Source of the DNA: a bacterium
Lineage (GTDB): Bacteria > Bacillota > Bacilli > Lactobacillales > Streptococcaceae
Assembly: GCA_905221235.1 (NCBI GenBank)
Contig: CAJNCJ010000003.1
Span: 1 to 64,000, forward strand
Length of the DNA: 64,000 bases
Reading direction: 5' to 3'
The translations under genes and the position numbers were made by a program. Shown here in pieces: positions 43,232-52,662 of this stretch (positions within the stretch are counted from its first letter, which is position 1; each line of letters begins with the position of its first letter). Under the pieces are notes generated by a model. The model was given only the letters and a program-made list of their open reading frames with translations. It had not been told where the DNA came from and ran no database searches.

Positions 43232-43879
43232 TTATTTCGTCGTATTGCGAGTTTCAGTCAGTTTCTTATCCTTCAACTCAAGTGTAATATCTGACGCTTG
43301 TGCCACTTCTTTGCTGTGAGTTACGACGATGACACATTTACCTGTTTTCTGGGCAAGTGATTTGAGTAGTTCGACAATATCTCCAGCAGTTTTAGGGTCC
43401 AGATTTCCCGTTGGCTCATCCGCTAGAATAACTGGAGCTTCTGATACCAGACTACGAGCTATGGCAACACGTTGCTGTTGACCACCTGATAACTGGAGAA
43501 CATTCCGCTTGATCTGACTTTCATCCAAACCAAGCTCAAGCAATGTATCCTTGCTTGCCTTTTTGTTGATCAAGCGGATATTTTCCAGTGGAGAAAGATA
43601 ATCTATCAAGTTATAATTTTGAAAGACCAGAGAAATATGGTGCATACGATGATAAGAATATCCCTTCTTACGAATGTCCTCTCCTTGAAAAAGGATAGAA
43701 CCTTCAACAGGACTATCTAGACCAGCAAGTAGGGACAAGAGTGTGGATTTCCCCGCTCCTGACTCACCAATAATACTGTAAAATTTCCCGGGTTCAAAAT
43801 TATAATTGATCTGATATAAAACTGCCTCAGCAGTGTTCTTATAACGGTAGGTAAGGTCTTGCAATTGTAATAAAGTCAT
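43232..43879 (-). CDS. vex2: Vex2, ABC transporter ATP-binding protein
   Basis: 215 residues, a single nucleotide-binding domain of the MacB/LolD class: Walker [10 protein letters not shown] (~38-46), Q-loop [18 protein letters not shown], signature [15 protein letters not shown], Walker [13 protein letters not shown] and H-loop VVTHS. It powers the two permeases Vex1 and Vex3. It lies 12 bp after vex1; the start has GGAG nearby. Confidence 0.95.
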   Translation of the reverse strand: MTLLQLQDLTYRYKNTAEAVLYQINYNFEPGKFYSIIGESGAGKSTLLSLLAGLDSPVEGSILFQGEDIRKKGYSYHRMHHISLVFQNYNLIDYLSPLENIRLINKKASKDTLLELGLDESQIKRNVLQLSGGQQQRVAIARSLVSEAPVILADEPTGNLDPKTAGDIVELLKSLAQKTGKCVIVVTHSKEVAQASDITLELKDKKLTETRNTTK

Positions 43880-43891
43880 GATTTCTCCTTC

Positions 43892-45169
43892 TTAACTAAT
43901 AGATGATAAAATTTCTTTAGGCGATTTTCTAAATAAGAATAGGAAACAAAGGGCTACAGACAAGCAACTAAGCAGAACTAGAAAAACATAGGATTCTGCA
44001 AAAGATAGGATGCTGGTTGATAGACTGCTTGCTTTGGCTAGCGTGTCTTGTAAGCTTGCCTGATCTCCACTTGCTAGTAGAGTTTGGAGTAGGTAAGATG
44101 TGATAGCGTTTCCTGCAACAAATGCCGGAAGCAAAGCTCCTAGAGATACCAAAACTACCTCTAAACAGAACTGTAGGAAGATCGAGCTTTTGCCTTTTCC
44201 AAGTGCAAGTAAAATCCCCACTTCGTAGACTCGTTCTCTCAACCAGAGAGACAAGACTAAAATCAAGGCGCCTGCTCCAGCTATCATCATCCCATAAAGG
44301 AAGATGGTCAGAAAGGTTTGGAAAGTTGCAACTGAGTCTTTGATTTGTTCAAAAGCCTTGCTTTCCTTCTCAACTTGGTAGCCTTGATTTTCTAAGGCCA
44401 AGTTTTCCACCTGCTTCATGAGTCCGTCCATTTCCTTAGGATTTTCTACATAGAAGCGTGCTGCACTGACTTGAGCTTCACTATTTCCCAGAAGCGTTTG
44501 GCTACTTTCATAGTCTGTAAAGACCTGGTTTTCACTAAAGTCAGAAGACAAGCCTGTGAATTTCTCTTGTTTTTTACCAGAGAAGATTCCGACGATTTCA
44601 AACTCGACAGTTTGTCCTTTCCCAGCTTCTGACTGACTAGCATCTAAGGTAATCTTGTCATGAAGCGAAAGACTATTCTTCTTAGCTAGCTCTTCGTGGA
44701 TGATGATTTTCTTTGAATCCCCTTTTTGAAGGTGTCGCCCTTCTTTTAGATTGAAAGCCGAGCTGGTAAAGGTGACATCCTTGGATGAATCCTCAAGAGC
44801 CGTTAAGCTAACCAAATTCTTGTCCGCTGCTGACAAATCATCACGTTCTACGCTCTGCTCACCACTCACCGCTTCCTTGTCTTTCAGTTTTGCGACCGTC
44901 TCCAGTTCAGGAGAGACATTTTCCAGTCCCTTAATCTTGCTTACAGATGCTAGGTCTGACAACTTGAAGGTCTGACCATTTTCTATCTTCTTAATAGAAA
45001 AAGATGTGTTGAGTGATTTATAAAGATTGGTTTCCACTGTTTTATTGGACTTCATCAAAGTCAAACAAGCAGAAATTCCGGCCAAGAGAACCAATAAAAT
45101 CAGAAATAAAATAAAACTTCTCAGTCGTTTTCTGCTGACATAAGCCCAAGCTCTTTGGATTGGATTCAT
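43892..45169 (-). CDS. vex1: Vex1, FtsX-like ABC transporter permease
   Basis: 425 residues, same plan as Vex3: an N-terminal helix (~18-38), an extracellular domain to ~280, and three C-terminal helices with GALILVLSLWLRERVYEVGILLALGKGKSSI. First gene of the vex operon, start MNPIQRAWAYVSRKR with GGAGGTG ahead. It and Vex3 are paralogues sharing the motif AYV(S/T)RK at the start. It probably acts as a heterodimer with Vex3, driven by Vex2. Confidence 0.93.
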   Translation of the reverse strand: MNPIQRAWAYVSRKRLRSFILFLILLVLLAGISACLTLMKSNKTVETNLYKSLNTSFSIKKIENGQTFKLSDLASVSKIKGLENVSPELETVAKLKDKEAVSGEQSVERDDLSAADKNLVSLTALEDSSKDVTFTSSAFNLKEGRHLQKGDSKKIIIHEELAKKNSLSLHDKITLDASQSEAGKGQTVEFEIVGIFSGKKQEKFTGLSSDFSENQVFTDYESSQTLLGNSEAQVSAARFYVENPKEMDGLMKQVENLALENQGYQVEKESKAFEQIKDSVATFQTFLTIFLYGMMIAGAGALILVLSLWLRERVYEVGILLALGKGKSSIFLQFCLEVVLVSLGALLPAFVAGNAITSYLLQTLLASGDQASLQDTLAKASSLSTSILSFAESYVFLVLLSCLSVALCFLFLFRKSPKEILSSIS

Positions 45170-45194
45170 TTGTCACCTCCATATTTGTAAGAAT

Positions 45195-45200
45195 ATTATA
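45195..45200 (-). promoter_or_regulatory. Candidate promoter of the vex operon
   Basis: TATAAT on the minus strand, 26 bp before the vex1 start; the -35 region is weak. Confidence 0.5.
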
Positions 45201-45270
45201 AAATTCAAATATGAAATGTTTATGAAATACAAAAAAAGAGCAAAAATTTTTTGCTCTACGTAAATTAGAT

Positions 45271-45302
45271 AAAAAACAAAAGAGCTAGCCTAAGCTAACT
45301 CT
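45271..45302 (-). terminator. Terminator of tRNA-Leu
   Basis: AGAGTTAGC-tta-GGCTAGCTCT followed by TTTTGTTTTTT on the minus strand, 8 bp after the tRNA. Confidence 0.85.
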
Positions 45303-45309
45303 TATCCTA

Positions 45310-45395
45310 TGCGGAGAGAGGGACTTGAACCCTCACGACCTAAAGCGGTCACAGGATCCTTAGTCCTGCGCGTCTGCCAATTCCGCCATCCCCGC
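45310..45395 (-). tRNA. tRNA-Leu (anticodon AAG)
   Basis: 86-nt class II tRNA with a long variable arm. Acceptor GCGGGGA pairs with TCTCCGC, anticodon stem CAGGA/TCCTG encloses CTAAGGA with anticodon AAG, and the T loop is GTTCAAGTC. It reads CUU and by wobble CUC. The CCA end is not encoded. It lies at the border between the vex block and the codY block. Confidence 0.95.
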
Positions 45396-45474
45396 GTCGA
45401 TTACTTTACTAGTATATCAACTTTCGGGATGCTTGTCAACACTTTTTTCAAATTTTTTTCATTTCACAACCAAA

Positions 45475-46050
45475 TCACTCAGAAAGTTCATTTAGATTTT
45501 CATCTACTAACTTAGCTCCAAGCGTGTTTTTGAAATGACCTAGGGCAAATTGATGATTTTCAGGCCAGATGGAAGCAACGGCTGGTTTAACAATTTCAAT
45601 GTCATATCCTAGATTATAGGCATCTATAGCTGTATGTAGAACACAGATGTCTGTCAAAACACCTGTTAAAATAACTGTAGACACGCGACGCTCTCTCAAA
45701 CGGATATCCAAGTCAGTCCCTGAAAAAGCTGAGTAATGGCGTTTATCCATCCAAAAGACACGACTGTCTGAACCATGCTCTTGATAAAAGGTTCCCAAAT
45801 CTCCGTATAAATTACGCCCACTAGTCCCAATCAAATTATGAGGAGGAAATAATTTGCTTTCTGGATGGAAACAATCGTTTTCTTCGTGAGCATCGATGGT
45901 AAAGAAGATGTAGTCTCCTCTTTCAAAAGCTAATCGAGTTACCTTGCTGATGGCATCTGAAATAGCTTGAGCTGGAGCACCTGCTGTCAACTTTCCACTA
46001 TCAGCAACAAAATCTTCTGTATAATCAATCGAAATTAAAGCCTTAGTCAT
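45475..46050 (-). CDS. pncA: Isochorismatase-family hydrolase, probable nicotinamidase
   Basis: 191 residues with the catalytic triad of the cysteine hydrolase family: Asp9 (LISIDYTEDF), Lys103 (WMDKRHYSAF) and Cys136 (GVLTDICVLHTAIDAYNLGY). Metal-binding residues are likely in TIDAHEENDCFHPES. Nicotinamidase turns nicotinamide to nicotinate for NAD salvage. The position directly after codY, with start and stop overlapping (TAATG), matches pneumococcal pncA. Another amidase activity cannot be ruled out from sequence alone. Confidence 0.85.
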   Translation of the reverse strand: MTKALISIDYTEDFVADSGKLTAGAPAQAISDAISKVTRLAFERGDYIFFTIDAHEENDCFHPESKLFPPHNLIGTSGRNLYGDLGTFYQEHGSDSRVFWMDKRHYSAFSGTDLDIRLRERRVSTVILTGVLTDICVLHTAIDAYNLGYDIEIVKPAVASIWPENHQFALGHFKNTLGAKLVDENLNELSE

Positions 46051-46838
46051 TAGTAATCTCTTTTCTTCACTTCTTCAAAAATATCTGTAATCAGGACCTT
46101 GAGATAGGTTCCCTTCATTCCAAGTGAGCGACTTTCAATAATCCCAGCAGACTCAAGTTTACGAAGAGCATTGACAATCACAGAACGGGTGATTCCGATA
46201 CGGTCTGCAATCACTGACGCAGTCAACTGACCTTCATTTCCGTTTAACTCCCCTAAAATTGCTGAAACAGCACGGAGTTCGGAGTAAGAAAGGGTATTAA
46301 CCGCCATGGTAACAGCAGTACGGCGGCGAATATTTTTCTCATCTTCCTCACGTTGGAAATTAAGGAGTTGAATCCCAACAACGGTACTGGCAATCTCAAC
46401 AAGAATCAAATCCTCGTCTTCGAATTTTTTATCATTTCGCCAAATAATCAAAGAACCAAGGCGAATCCCTGATACATGAATCGGTGCAATAGTCGTCAAA
46501 CCATCTGGAAAGTCGGCACGACTTTCCACAGGGAAAATACTCAAATCATGATCAACTGTCAGATTGGCTTCTGTATCGTAGATCATGTTCGCACCTTGAA
46601 TGTAGTCATCTGGGAAAATCTTAGTTTGGAAGAACTGCTCTACACGATCTGTATTGGTTTTGTAACGCATGAAATAACCCAGGAGACGTCCCTTGCTATT
46701 GACGATACAGGCGTTACAGTCAATAATATCTGCCAATTGACGGGTAATCGCATTGTAGGGAAGTTCTTCCTGCAACTGCTCCTCTGAGCGCTTCAGGATA
46801 GAAGTAATTTTTCTAGTTTTTTCTAATAAATGTGCCAT
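46050..46838 (-). CDS. codY: Global regulator CodY
   Basis: 262 residues. The N-terminal GAF domain (~1-155) binds branched-chain amino acids (and GTP in some genera; streptococcal CodY is thought to respond mainly to amino acids). The C-terminal winged helix contains [21 protein letters not shown] (~203-223) and [12 protein letters not shown]. It represses amino-acid uptake and synthesis genes when nutrients are plenty. The start has GAGGTG 5 bp ahead. A CodY-like box lies at the -35 end of its own promoter. Confidence 0.98.
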   Translation of the reverse strand: MAHLLEKTRKITSILKRSEEQLQEELPYNAITRQLADIIDCNACIVNSKGRLLGYFMRYKTNTDRVEQFFQTKIFPDDYIQGANMIYDTEANLTVDHDLSIFPVESRADFPDGLTTIAPIHVSGIRLGSLIIWRNDKKFEDEDLILVEIASTVVGIQLLNFQREEDEKNIRRRTAVTMAVNTLSYSELRAVSAILGELNGNEGQLTASVIADRIGITRSVIVNALRKLESAGIIESRSLGMKGTYLKVLITDIFEEVKKRDY

Positions 46839-46864
46839 TTTTCACCTCGAATTTAATCGCTATC

Positions 46865-46893
46865 ATTATAACATAAACAGCTTGAATTTTCAA
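46865..46893 (-). promoter_or_regulatory. SigA promoter of codY
   Basis: TTGAAA (46888-46893), 17-bp spacer and extended TGTTATAAT (-10 at 46865-46870) on the minus strand, 26 bp before the start codon. Confidence 0.8.
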
Positions 46894-46894
46894 T

Positions 46895-46909
46895 TATTAT
46901 CTGAAAATT
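46895..46909. promoter_or_regulatory. CodY box at the codY promoter
   Basis: TATTATCTGAAAATT matches the CodY consensus AATTTTCWGAAAATT at 13 of 15 positions and abuts the -35 box. This suggests autorepression. Confidence 0.7.
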
Positions 46910-47064
46910 GCTTATTTAATTGCAATTTGAAAAAACAAGAATATTTTTAATTAAATTGCTTCTTTTCTATTGACAAGCCCCTTATTTTTGTGTGTCATAA
47001 TATTACAAGAGGATAATATACATATTTTATTTATCTTTCTTTTTCCATTCGGTCTCCTTATATA

Positions 47065-47093
47065 AAAAAGCGATTCATTTTGAACCGCTTTTT
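47065..47093 (-). terminator. Terminator of cshA
   Basis: AAGCGGTTCA-aaa-TGAATCGCTT followed by TTTTTT on the minus strand, directly after the cshA stop. Confidence 0.9.
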
Positions 47094-47094
47094 C

Positions 47095-48666
47095 TTATTT
47101 ATCGCCCTTATTACGAATAACAAAGCCTGTTTGCTTTTCACTTGAAGTATTGCGTGGTTTTTTATTATCCTTACGATAACGTTTTTCCTTATCAAAACGA
47201 TCATTGCCACGACTTCCTTTTTTGAAATCATCACGACGACCACGACGGTTGTCTCCACGGCGATTATCACGACGGTCATCTCCACGACGACCTCCCTTAC
47301 CTTTACCACCGAAACCATTACCTGATGGTTTAAATGGCAGTGGTTTTTCACGCGCAATCTCCACTTCAGGAAGACTATCCGGATCTTGGACAGTCAGACT
47401 CAAGATATACATGGCCAATTCTTCCGGAGTAAATTCAGCAGCCAACTTACGAGCATCCTTGCCAAATTTCTCAAAGTTGCCACGGATTGTCTCATCTGCA
47501 AAATCACGTTCGATTTTCTTGAGCGCTACTTGTTTCTTAGCTTGGAAGGCTTCTTCTGCACTTGCAGGTTTGAGACCTTTCATGCGCTTCTTAGTCAAGT
47601 TTTCAATAATTTGAAGGTAGCCCATTTCGTTTGGAGCAACAAAGGTAATCGATTGACCTGATTTACCAGCACGACCTGTACGACCGATACGGTGAACATA
47701 ACTTTCAGGATCTTGTGGAATATCGTAGTTATAGACATGGGTCACACCTGAAATATCCAAACCACGCGCTGCAACGTCTGTCGCAACCAAAACATCAAGA
47801 TTGCCATTTTTAAAGTCACGAAGGACACGAAGACGTTTGTTTTGGTCTAGGTCTCCATGAATTCCTTCTGCACGGAAGCCACGGATTTTCAAACCACGAG
47901 TCAATTCATCCACACGACGTTTGGTACGACCAAATACAATAGCAAGTTCTGGTTGTTCCACATCCATAAGACGAGTCATGGTATCAAATTTTTCTTGTTC
48001 CTTAACACGGATATAGTACTGGTCAACCAATTCTGTTGTCAATTCCTTGGCAGCAATCTTCACATGCTCAGGTTCTTTCATAAACTGAACACCAATACGT
48101 TTGATGGCATCTGGCATAGTTGCTGAGAAAAGTAAGGTTTGACGGCTTTCAGGGACACGGGAGATGATAGCTTCAATGTCTTCAAGGAAGCCCATGTTGA
48201 GCATTTCATCTGCTTCGTCAAGGATAAGCGTTTCAATGTCTTGTAATTTCAAGGCCTTACGTTTAATCAAGTCCAAGAGGCGACCAGGTGTTCCCACCAC
48301 GATATGGGCACCAGATTTAAGAGCCTTAATTTGTTTTTCAATGCTTGATCCACCATATACTGAGCGGACTTTGACTCCCTTGCTACGACCAAAGCGGAAG
48401 AGTTCCTCTTGACTTTGGACAGCGAGTTCACGAGTTGGAGCGATGACCAATGCTTGGATGGTCGCTTCTTCTGTACGGATTTTTTCAAGGGTTGGCAAAC
48501 CAAAAGCTGCAGTTTTTCCTGTACCAGTCTGAGCTTGACCGATAACATCCTTACCTTCGAGAGCCAAGGGAATAGTCTGTTCTTGGATGGGACTGGCTTC
48601 TACAAAACCAGCTTTTTCAATCTCTGCTAGCAAATCAGCAGACAAGTTTAATTCATTAAATTTCAC
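47095..48666 (-). CDS. cshA: DEAD-box RNA helicase CshA
   Basis: 523 residues from a GTG at 48666, with an AGAAAGAAG site ahead. All helicase motifs are present: Q motif SPIQEQTIP, motif I AQTGTGKT (~45-52), PTRELA, DEAD, SAT, and motif VI HRIGRTGRAG. The C-terminal ~75 residues are an Arg/Gly/Asp-rich RNA-binding tail (GRRGDDRRDNRRGDNRRGRR). CshA unwinds RNA as part of the degradosome and in ribosome assembly and cold growth. A leader of ~140 nt with a hairpin precedes it. Transcribed alone and divergent from har. Confidence 0.96.
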   Translation of the reverse strand: MKFNELNLSADLLAEIEKAGFVEASPIQEQTIPLALEGKDVIGQAQTGTGKTAAFGLPTLEKIRTEEATIQALVIAPTRELAVQSQEELFRFGRSKGVKVRSVYGGSSIEKQIKALKSGAHIVVGTPGRLLDLIKRKALKLQDIETLILDEADEMLNMGFLEDIEAIISRVPESRQTLLFSATMPDAIKRIGVQFMKEPEHVKIAAKELTTELVDQYYIRVKEQEKFDTMTRLMDVEQPELAIVFGRTKRRVDELTRGLKIRGFRAEGIHGDLDQNKRLRVLRDFKNGNLDVLVATDVAARGLDISGVTHVYNYDIPQDPESYVHRIGRTGRAGKSGQSITFVAPNEMGYLQIIENLTKKRMKGLKPASAEEAFQAKKQVALKKIERDFADETIRGNFEKFGKDARKLAAEFTPEELAMYILSLTVQDPDSLPEVEIAREKPLPFKPSGNGFGGKGKGGRRGDDRRDNRRGDNRRGRRDDFKKGSRGNDRFDKEKRYRKDNKKPRNTSSEKQTGFVIRNKGDK

Positions 48667-48815
48667 GTTATTCTTCTTTCTAAAGGTGGTGCGAAGCCAC
48701 CCTATAGGGCTTAGTTTATACTTTTCTTTTTATGACGTATTTTCATATACTGGATACAAAATCGTGTTGCTTCTTTTCCACAAAAGAAAAGTACTGTTTT
48801 CTTTGCAACCTATCT

Positions 48816-48821
48816 AGTATA
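48816..48821 (-). promoter_or_regulatory. Extended -10 promoter of cshA
   Basis: TGTTATACT on the minus strand; predicted leader about 140 nt. Confidence 0.55.
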
Positions 48822-48964
48822 ACACAAGACCAGAGCAAAAGATAGCCCAATCCGTCGATAATGTCATGTAAACGATTTTCCTTAGAAAATGAGGATGAAA
48901 TTTCCACTATTTCATAAACTTTTTTAAAGCGTAGCAGAATTGTGCAAAAGTTTTTTTCTTGTGC

Positions 48965-48970
48965 TAGAAT
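48965..48970 (+). promoter_or_regulatory. Extended -10 promoter of har
   Basis: TGCTAGAAT on the plus strand, 25 bp before the start codon, which has an AGGAGG site. Confidence 0.55.
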
Positions 48971-48995
48971 GAAATTCGAAATAGGAGGAAGATAA

Positions 48996-50312
48996 ATGTT
49001 AACTTATGATTTAATCGTTATCGGATTTGGTAAAGCTGGTAAAACACTAGCTGGTAAATTGGCTTCAGCTGGCAAAAAAGTTGCCCTCGTTGAACGTAGC
49101 AAAGCTATGTACGGTGGAACTTGTATCAACATCGGTTGTATCCCAACTAAAACTTTACTAGTTGCTGCTGAGAAAGACTTGTCTTTTGAAGAAGTGATTG
49201 CTACAAAAAATACTATCACTGGTCGCCTCAACGGTAAAAACTATGCAACTGTTGCTGGTACAGGTGTCGATATTTTTGATGCGGAAGCTCACTTCCTTTC
49301 AAATAAAGTCATCGAAATCCAAGCTGGTGATGAAAAACAAGAACTGACTGCTGAAACAATCGTTATCAACACTGGTGCTATTTCAAACGTCTTGCCAATT
49401 CCAGGACTTGCTACAAGTAAGAATGTCTTTGACTCAACAGGTATCCAAAACTTGGACAAATTGCCTGAAAAACTTGGTGTTCTTGGTGGCGGAAACATCG
49501 GTCTTGAATTTGCTGGTCTTTACAACAAACTTGGAAGCAAGGTTACAGTCCTAGATGCCTTGGATACTTTCCTACCTCGTGCAGAACCTTCCATCGCAGC
49601 TCTTGCTAAACAATACATGGAAGAAGACGGTATTGAATTGCTTCAAAACATCCGTACTACTGAAATCAAAAACGACGGCGACCAAGTCCTTGTCGTAACT
49701 GAAAACGAAACTTACCGTTTCGATGCTCTTCTCTACGCAACTGGACGTAAACCAAACGTAGAACCACTTCAACTTGAAAATACAGATATTGAACTTACTG
49801 AACGTGGCGCTATTAAAGTAGACAAACATTGTCAAACAAACGTTCCTGGTGTCTTTGCAGTTGGAGATGTCAACGGTGGCCTTCAATTTACTTACATTTC
49901 ACTTGATGACTTCCGTGTTGTCTACAGCTACCTTGCTGGAGATGGCAGCTACACACTTGAAGACCGTCTCAATGTGCCAAACACTATGTTCATCACACCT
50001 GCACTTTCACAAGTTGGTTTGACTGAAAGCCAAGCAGCTGATTTAAAACTTCCATACGCTGTGAAGGAAATCCCTGTTGCAGCAATGCCTCGTGGTCATG
50101 TAAATGGAGACCTTCGCGGAGCCTTCAAAGCTGTTGTCAATACTGAAACAAAAGAAATTCTTGGAGCAAGCATCTTCTCAGAAGGTTCTCAAGAAATCAT
50201 CAACATCATCACTGTTGCTATGGACAACAAGATTCCTTACACTTACTTCACAAAACAAATCTTCACTCACCCAACCTTGGCTGAGAACTTGAATGACTTG
50301 TTTGCAATTTAA
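48996..50312 (+). CDS. har: Hypothiocyanous acid reductase Har (RclA-like flavoprotein)
   Basis: 438 residues of the class I pyridine nucleotide-disulfide oxidoreductases: FAD loop VIGFGKAGKTLAG (~8-20), redox pair Cys43/Cys48 (GGTCINIGCIPTKTL), NAD(P)H loop GVLGGGNIGLEFAG, and a C-terminal dimer domain ending THPTLAENLNDLFAI. It matches the pneumococcal protein shown to reduce hypothiocyanous acid made by host peroxidases, so it protects against oxidant attack in saliva and airway fluid. Older annotations call it dihydrolipoamide dehydrogenase or mercuric reductase. It stands alone with its own terminator. Confidence 0.9.
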   Translation: MLTYDLIVIGFGKAGKTLAGKLASAGKKVALVERSKAMYGGTCINIGCIPTKTLLVAAEKDLSFEEVIATKNTITGRLNGKNYATVAGTGVDIFDAEAHFLSNKVIEIQAGDEKQELTAETIVINTGAISNVLPIPGLATSKNVFDSTGIQNLDKLPEKLGVLGGGNIGLEFAGLYNKLGSKVTVLDALDTFLPRAEPSIAALAKQYMEEDGIELLQNIRTTEIKNDGDQVLVVTENETYRFDALLYATGRKPNVEPLQLENTDIELTERGAIKVDKHCQTNVPGVFAVGDVNGGLQFTYISLDDFRVVYSYLAGDGSYTLEDRLNVPNTMFITPALSQVGLTESQAADLKLPYAVKEIPVAAMPRGHVNGDLRGAFKAVVNTETKEILGASIFSEGSQEIINIITVAMDNKIPYTYFTKQIFTHPTLAENLNDLFAI

Positions 50313-50331
50313 GTTGAGTTTAATCGTATCC

Positions 50332-50359
50332 AACAGCCCTCTCTGGGCTGTTTTTATTT
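50332..50359 (+). terminator. Terminator of har
   Basis: CAGCCC-tctct-GGGCTG followed by TTTTTATTT on the plus strand. Confidence 0.9.
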
Positions 50360-50397
50360 CTGCGAAACACCAAATCCGTCTTTTCCCTCTTTTGTGA

Positions 50398-50403
50398 TAT
50401 AAT
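50398..50403 (+). promoter_or_regulatory. Extended -10 promoter of murT-gatD, probably giving a leaderless mRNA
   Basis: TGATATAAT ends 6 bp before the murT ATG at 50410, so transcription should start at the ATG. No ribosome site is visible. Confidence 0.65.
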
Positions 50404-50409
50404 AGAAAC

Positions 50410-51753
50410 ATGAAATTAAAAACTACTTTGGGCCTTCTCGCTGGGCGTTCTTCCCACTTCGTTTTAAGCCGTCTTGGCCGCGGAAGTACGCTCCCAGGAA
50501 AACTTGCCCTTCAATTTGATAAAGATATTTTACAAAACCTTGCTAAGAACTACGAGATTGTCGTGGTCACTGGAACCAACGGAAAAACCTTGACAACTGC
50601 CCTCACTGTCGGCATTTTAAAAGAGGTTTATGGTCAAGTTCTGACCAACCCAAGCGGTGCCAACATGATTACAGGGATTGCAACAACCTTCCTAACAGCC
50701 AAATCTTCTAAAACTGGGAAAAATATTGCCGTCCTCGAAATCGACGAAGCCAGTCTATCTCGTATCTGTGACTATATCCAACCAAGCTTATTTGTTATCA
50801 CGAATATCTTCCGTGACCAGATGGACCGCTATGGTGAGATTTACACAACTTATAAGATGATTTTGGATGCTATTCGTAAGGTACCTACGGCTACTGTTCT
50901 CCTCAATGGTGACAGTCCGCTTTTCTACAAGCCAGCTATTCCAAATCCTGTAGAGTATTTTGGTTTTGACTTGGAAAAAGGGCCAGCCCAACTAGCTCAC
51001 TACAATACAGAAGGGATTCTCTGTCCTGACTGCCAAGGAATCCTCAAATATGAGCATAATACCTATGCAAACTTGGGTGCCTATATCTGTGAAGGTTGCG
51101 AATGTAAACGTCCTGAATTAGACTATCGCTTGACAGAATTGGTTGAGTTAACCAACAATCGATCTCGCTTTGTCATTGACGGCCAAGAGTACGGTATTCA
51201 AATCGGTGGGCTCTACAATATCTACAATGCCCTTGCTGCGGTTGCTATTGCTCGTTTACTCGGTGCCGATTCCCAACTCATCAAGCAAGGATTTGATAAG
51301 AGCCGTGCTGTCTTTGGACGCCAAGAAACCTTCCATATCGGTGACAAGGAATGTACCCTTGTCTTAATTAAAAATCCAGTCGGTGCAACTCAAGCTATCG
51401 AAATGATCAAACTAGCACCTTATCCATTTAGCCTATCTGTCCTCCTTAATGCTAACTATGCAGACGGTATTGATACCAGCTGGATCTGGGATGCTGATTT
51501 TGAACAAATCACTGAGATGGATATTCCAGAAATCAACGCTGGCGGTGTTCGCCATTCTGAAATTGCACGTCGCCTCCGAGTAACAGGCTATCCAGCTGAA
51601 AAAATCACTGAAACAAGCAATCTGGAACAAGTTCTCAAGACCATTGAGAATCAAGACTGCAAGCATGCCTATATCCTAGCTACCTATACTGCTATGCTGG
51701 AATTCCGAGAACTGCTGGCTAGTCGTCAGATTGTTAGAAAGGAGATGAACTAA
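50410..51753 (+). CDS. murT: Lipid II isoglutaminyl synthase, MurT subunit
   Basis: 447 residues, a Mur-ligase homologue. ATP loop [11 protein letters not shown] (~53-63), central domain with EIDEASL, a four-cysteine zinc ribbon (CPDC ... CEGCEC, ~202-222) typical of MurT, and a C-terminal ligase domain (DUF1727). With GatD it amidates the second-position glutamate of the peptidoglycan stem to isoglutamine, using ATP and glutamine; this is needed for cross-linking and beta-lactam resistance in pneumococcus. Its stop overlaps the gatD start (TAATG). Confidence 0.97.
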   Translation: MKLKTTLGLLAGRSSHFVLSRLGRGSTLPGKLALQFDKDILQNLAKNYEIVVVTGTNGKTLTTALTVGILKEVYGQVLTNPSGANMITGIATTFLTAKSSKTGKNIAVLEIDEASLSRICDYIQPSLFVITNIFRDQMDRYGEIYTTYKMILDAIRKVPTATVLLNGDSPLFYKPAIPNPVEYFGFDLEKGPAQLAHYNTEGILCPDCQGILKYEHNTYANLGAYICEGCECKRPELDYRLTELVELTNNRSRFVIDGQEYGIQIGGLYNIYNALAAVAIARLLGADSQLIKQGFDKSRAVFGRQETFHIGDKECTLVLIKNPVGATQAIEMIKLAPYPFSLSVLLNANYADGIDTSWIWDADFEQITEMDIPEINAGGVRHSEIARRLRVTGYPAEKITETSNLEQVLKTIENQDCKHAYILATYTAMLEFRELLASRQIVRKEMN

Positions 51754-52535
51754 TGGTTTATACTTCACTTTCCTCAAAAGCTGGCAATTACCCCTATCAG
51801 CTCAACATTGCCCACCTCTACGGAAATCTCATGAATACCTACGGGGACAATGGAAACATCCTCATGCTCAAGTATGTTGCTGAAAAACTGGGGGCACATG
51901 TGACGGTTGACATCGTTTCTCTCCATGATGATTTTGATGAAAACCACTATGATATCGCCTTTTTCGGTGGTGGTCAAGACTTTGAACAAAGTATTATTGC
52001 CGACGACCTACCTGCTAAAAAAGAGAGCATTGACAACTACATCCAGAACGACGGTGTAGTTCTCGCTATCTGCGGTGGTTTCCAACTGTTGGGACAATAT
52101 TATGTTGAGGCTTCAGGTAAACGTATCGAAGGGCTCGGTGTCATGGGCCATTATACCCTCAACCAGACCAATAACCGCTTTATCGGTGACATCAAGATTC
52201 ATAATGAAGATTTCGATGAAACCTACTATGGCTTTGAAAATCACCAAGGCCGTACCTTCCTCTCTGACGACCAAAAACCGCTGGGGCAGGTTGTCTATGG
52301 AAATGGAAACAACGAAGAAAAGGTCGGCGAAGGGGTTCATTATAAGAATGTCTTTGGCTCCTACTTCCACGGACCTATCCTCTCTCGTAATGCCAATCTG
52401 GCTTATCGTCTAGTCACTACTGCCCTCAAGAAGAAATACGGCCAGGACATCCAACTCCCTGCCTATGAGGACATTCTCAGCCAAGAAATCGCTGAAGAAT
52501 ACAGCGACGTGAAAAGCAAGGCTGACTTTTCTTAA
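51753..52535 (+). CDS. gatD: Lipid II isoglutaminyl synthase, glutaminase subunit GatD
   Basis: 260 residues, a class I glutamine amidotransferase of the CobB/CobQ type. The nucleophile is Cys107 ([14 protein letters not shown]) and a His in [11 protein letters not shown] (~190) is the likely general base; GGGQDFEQ forms the oxyanion region. It releases ammonia from glutamine for MurT. Start overlaps murT by 1 bp and has AAGGAG ahead; the two subunits form a stable complex. Sometimes misannotated as cobyric acid synthase. Confidence 0.97.
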   Translation: MVYTSLSSKAGNYPYQLNIAHLYGNLMNTYGDNGNILMLKYVAEKLGAHVTVDIVSLHDDFDENHYDIAFFGGGQDFEQSIIADDLPAKKESIDNYIQNDGVVLAICGGFQLLGQYYVEASGKRIEGLGVMGHYTLNQTNNRFIGDIKIHNEDFDETYYGFENHQGRTFLSDDQKPLGQVVYGNGNNEEKVGEGVHYKNVFGSYFHGPILSRNANLAYRLVTTALKKKYGQDIQLPAYEDILSQEIAEEYSDVKSKADFS

Positions 52536-52554
52536 ACAAAGGAAAACTCTATCA

Positions 52555-52586
52555 AAGAACTCCCCTATCGTTTCGGAGTTCTTTTT
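52555..52586 (+). terminator. Terminator of murT-gatD
   Basis: AAAGAACTCC pairs with GGAGTTCTTT, followed by a T run on the plus strand. Confidence 0.85.
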
Positions 52587-52609
52587 GTCTTTTCTTTTAC
52601 CCTTCTCCC

Positions 52610-52638
52610 TTGCATTTTCTCTCTTTTTTTGCCAAAAT
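52610..52638 (+). promoter_or_regulatory. Promoter of pepQ
   Basis: TTGCAT (52610-52615), 17-bp spacer and CAAAAT with an upstream TG (52633-52638) on the plus strand, 24 bp before the start codon. Confidence 0.55.
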
Positions 52639-52662
52639 AGAGGGGTAGAAAGAAGGTAGCAT

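Larger units (their letters stand above)
48667..48995. other. Intergenic region between cshA and har
   Basis: Holds the two divergent promoters and the cshA leader. The leader has a hairpin GGTGG-cttcgca-CCACC (about 48685-48701) close to the ribosome site. A weak cre-like sequence (ATGTAAACGATTTTC, 48866-48880) lies between the promoters. Confidence 0.5.

Noticed and set aside
48866..48880. cre-like site upstream of har
   Set aside because: Two mismatches at conserved positions and no good placement relative to either promoter; kept only as a remark.
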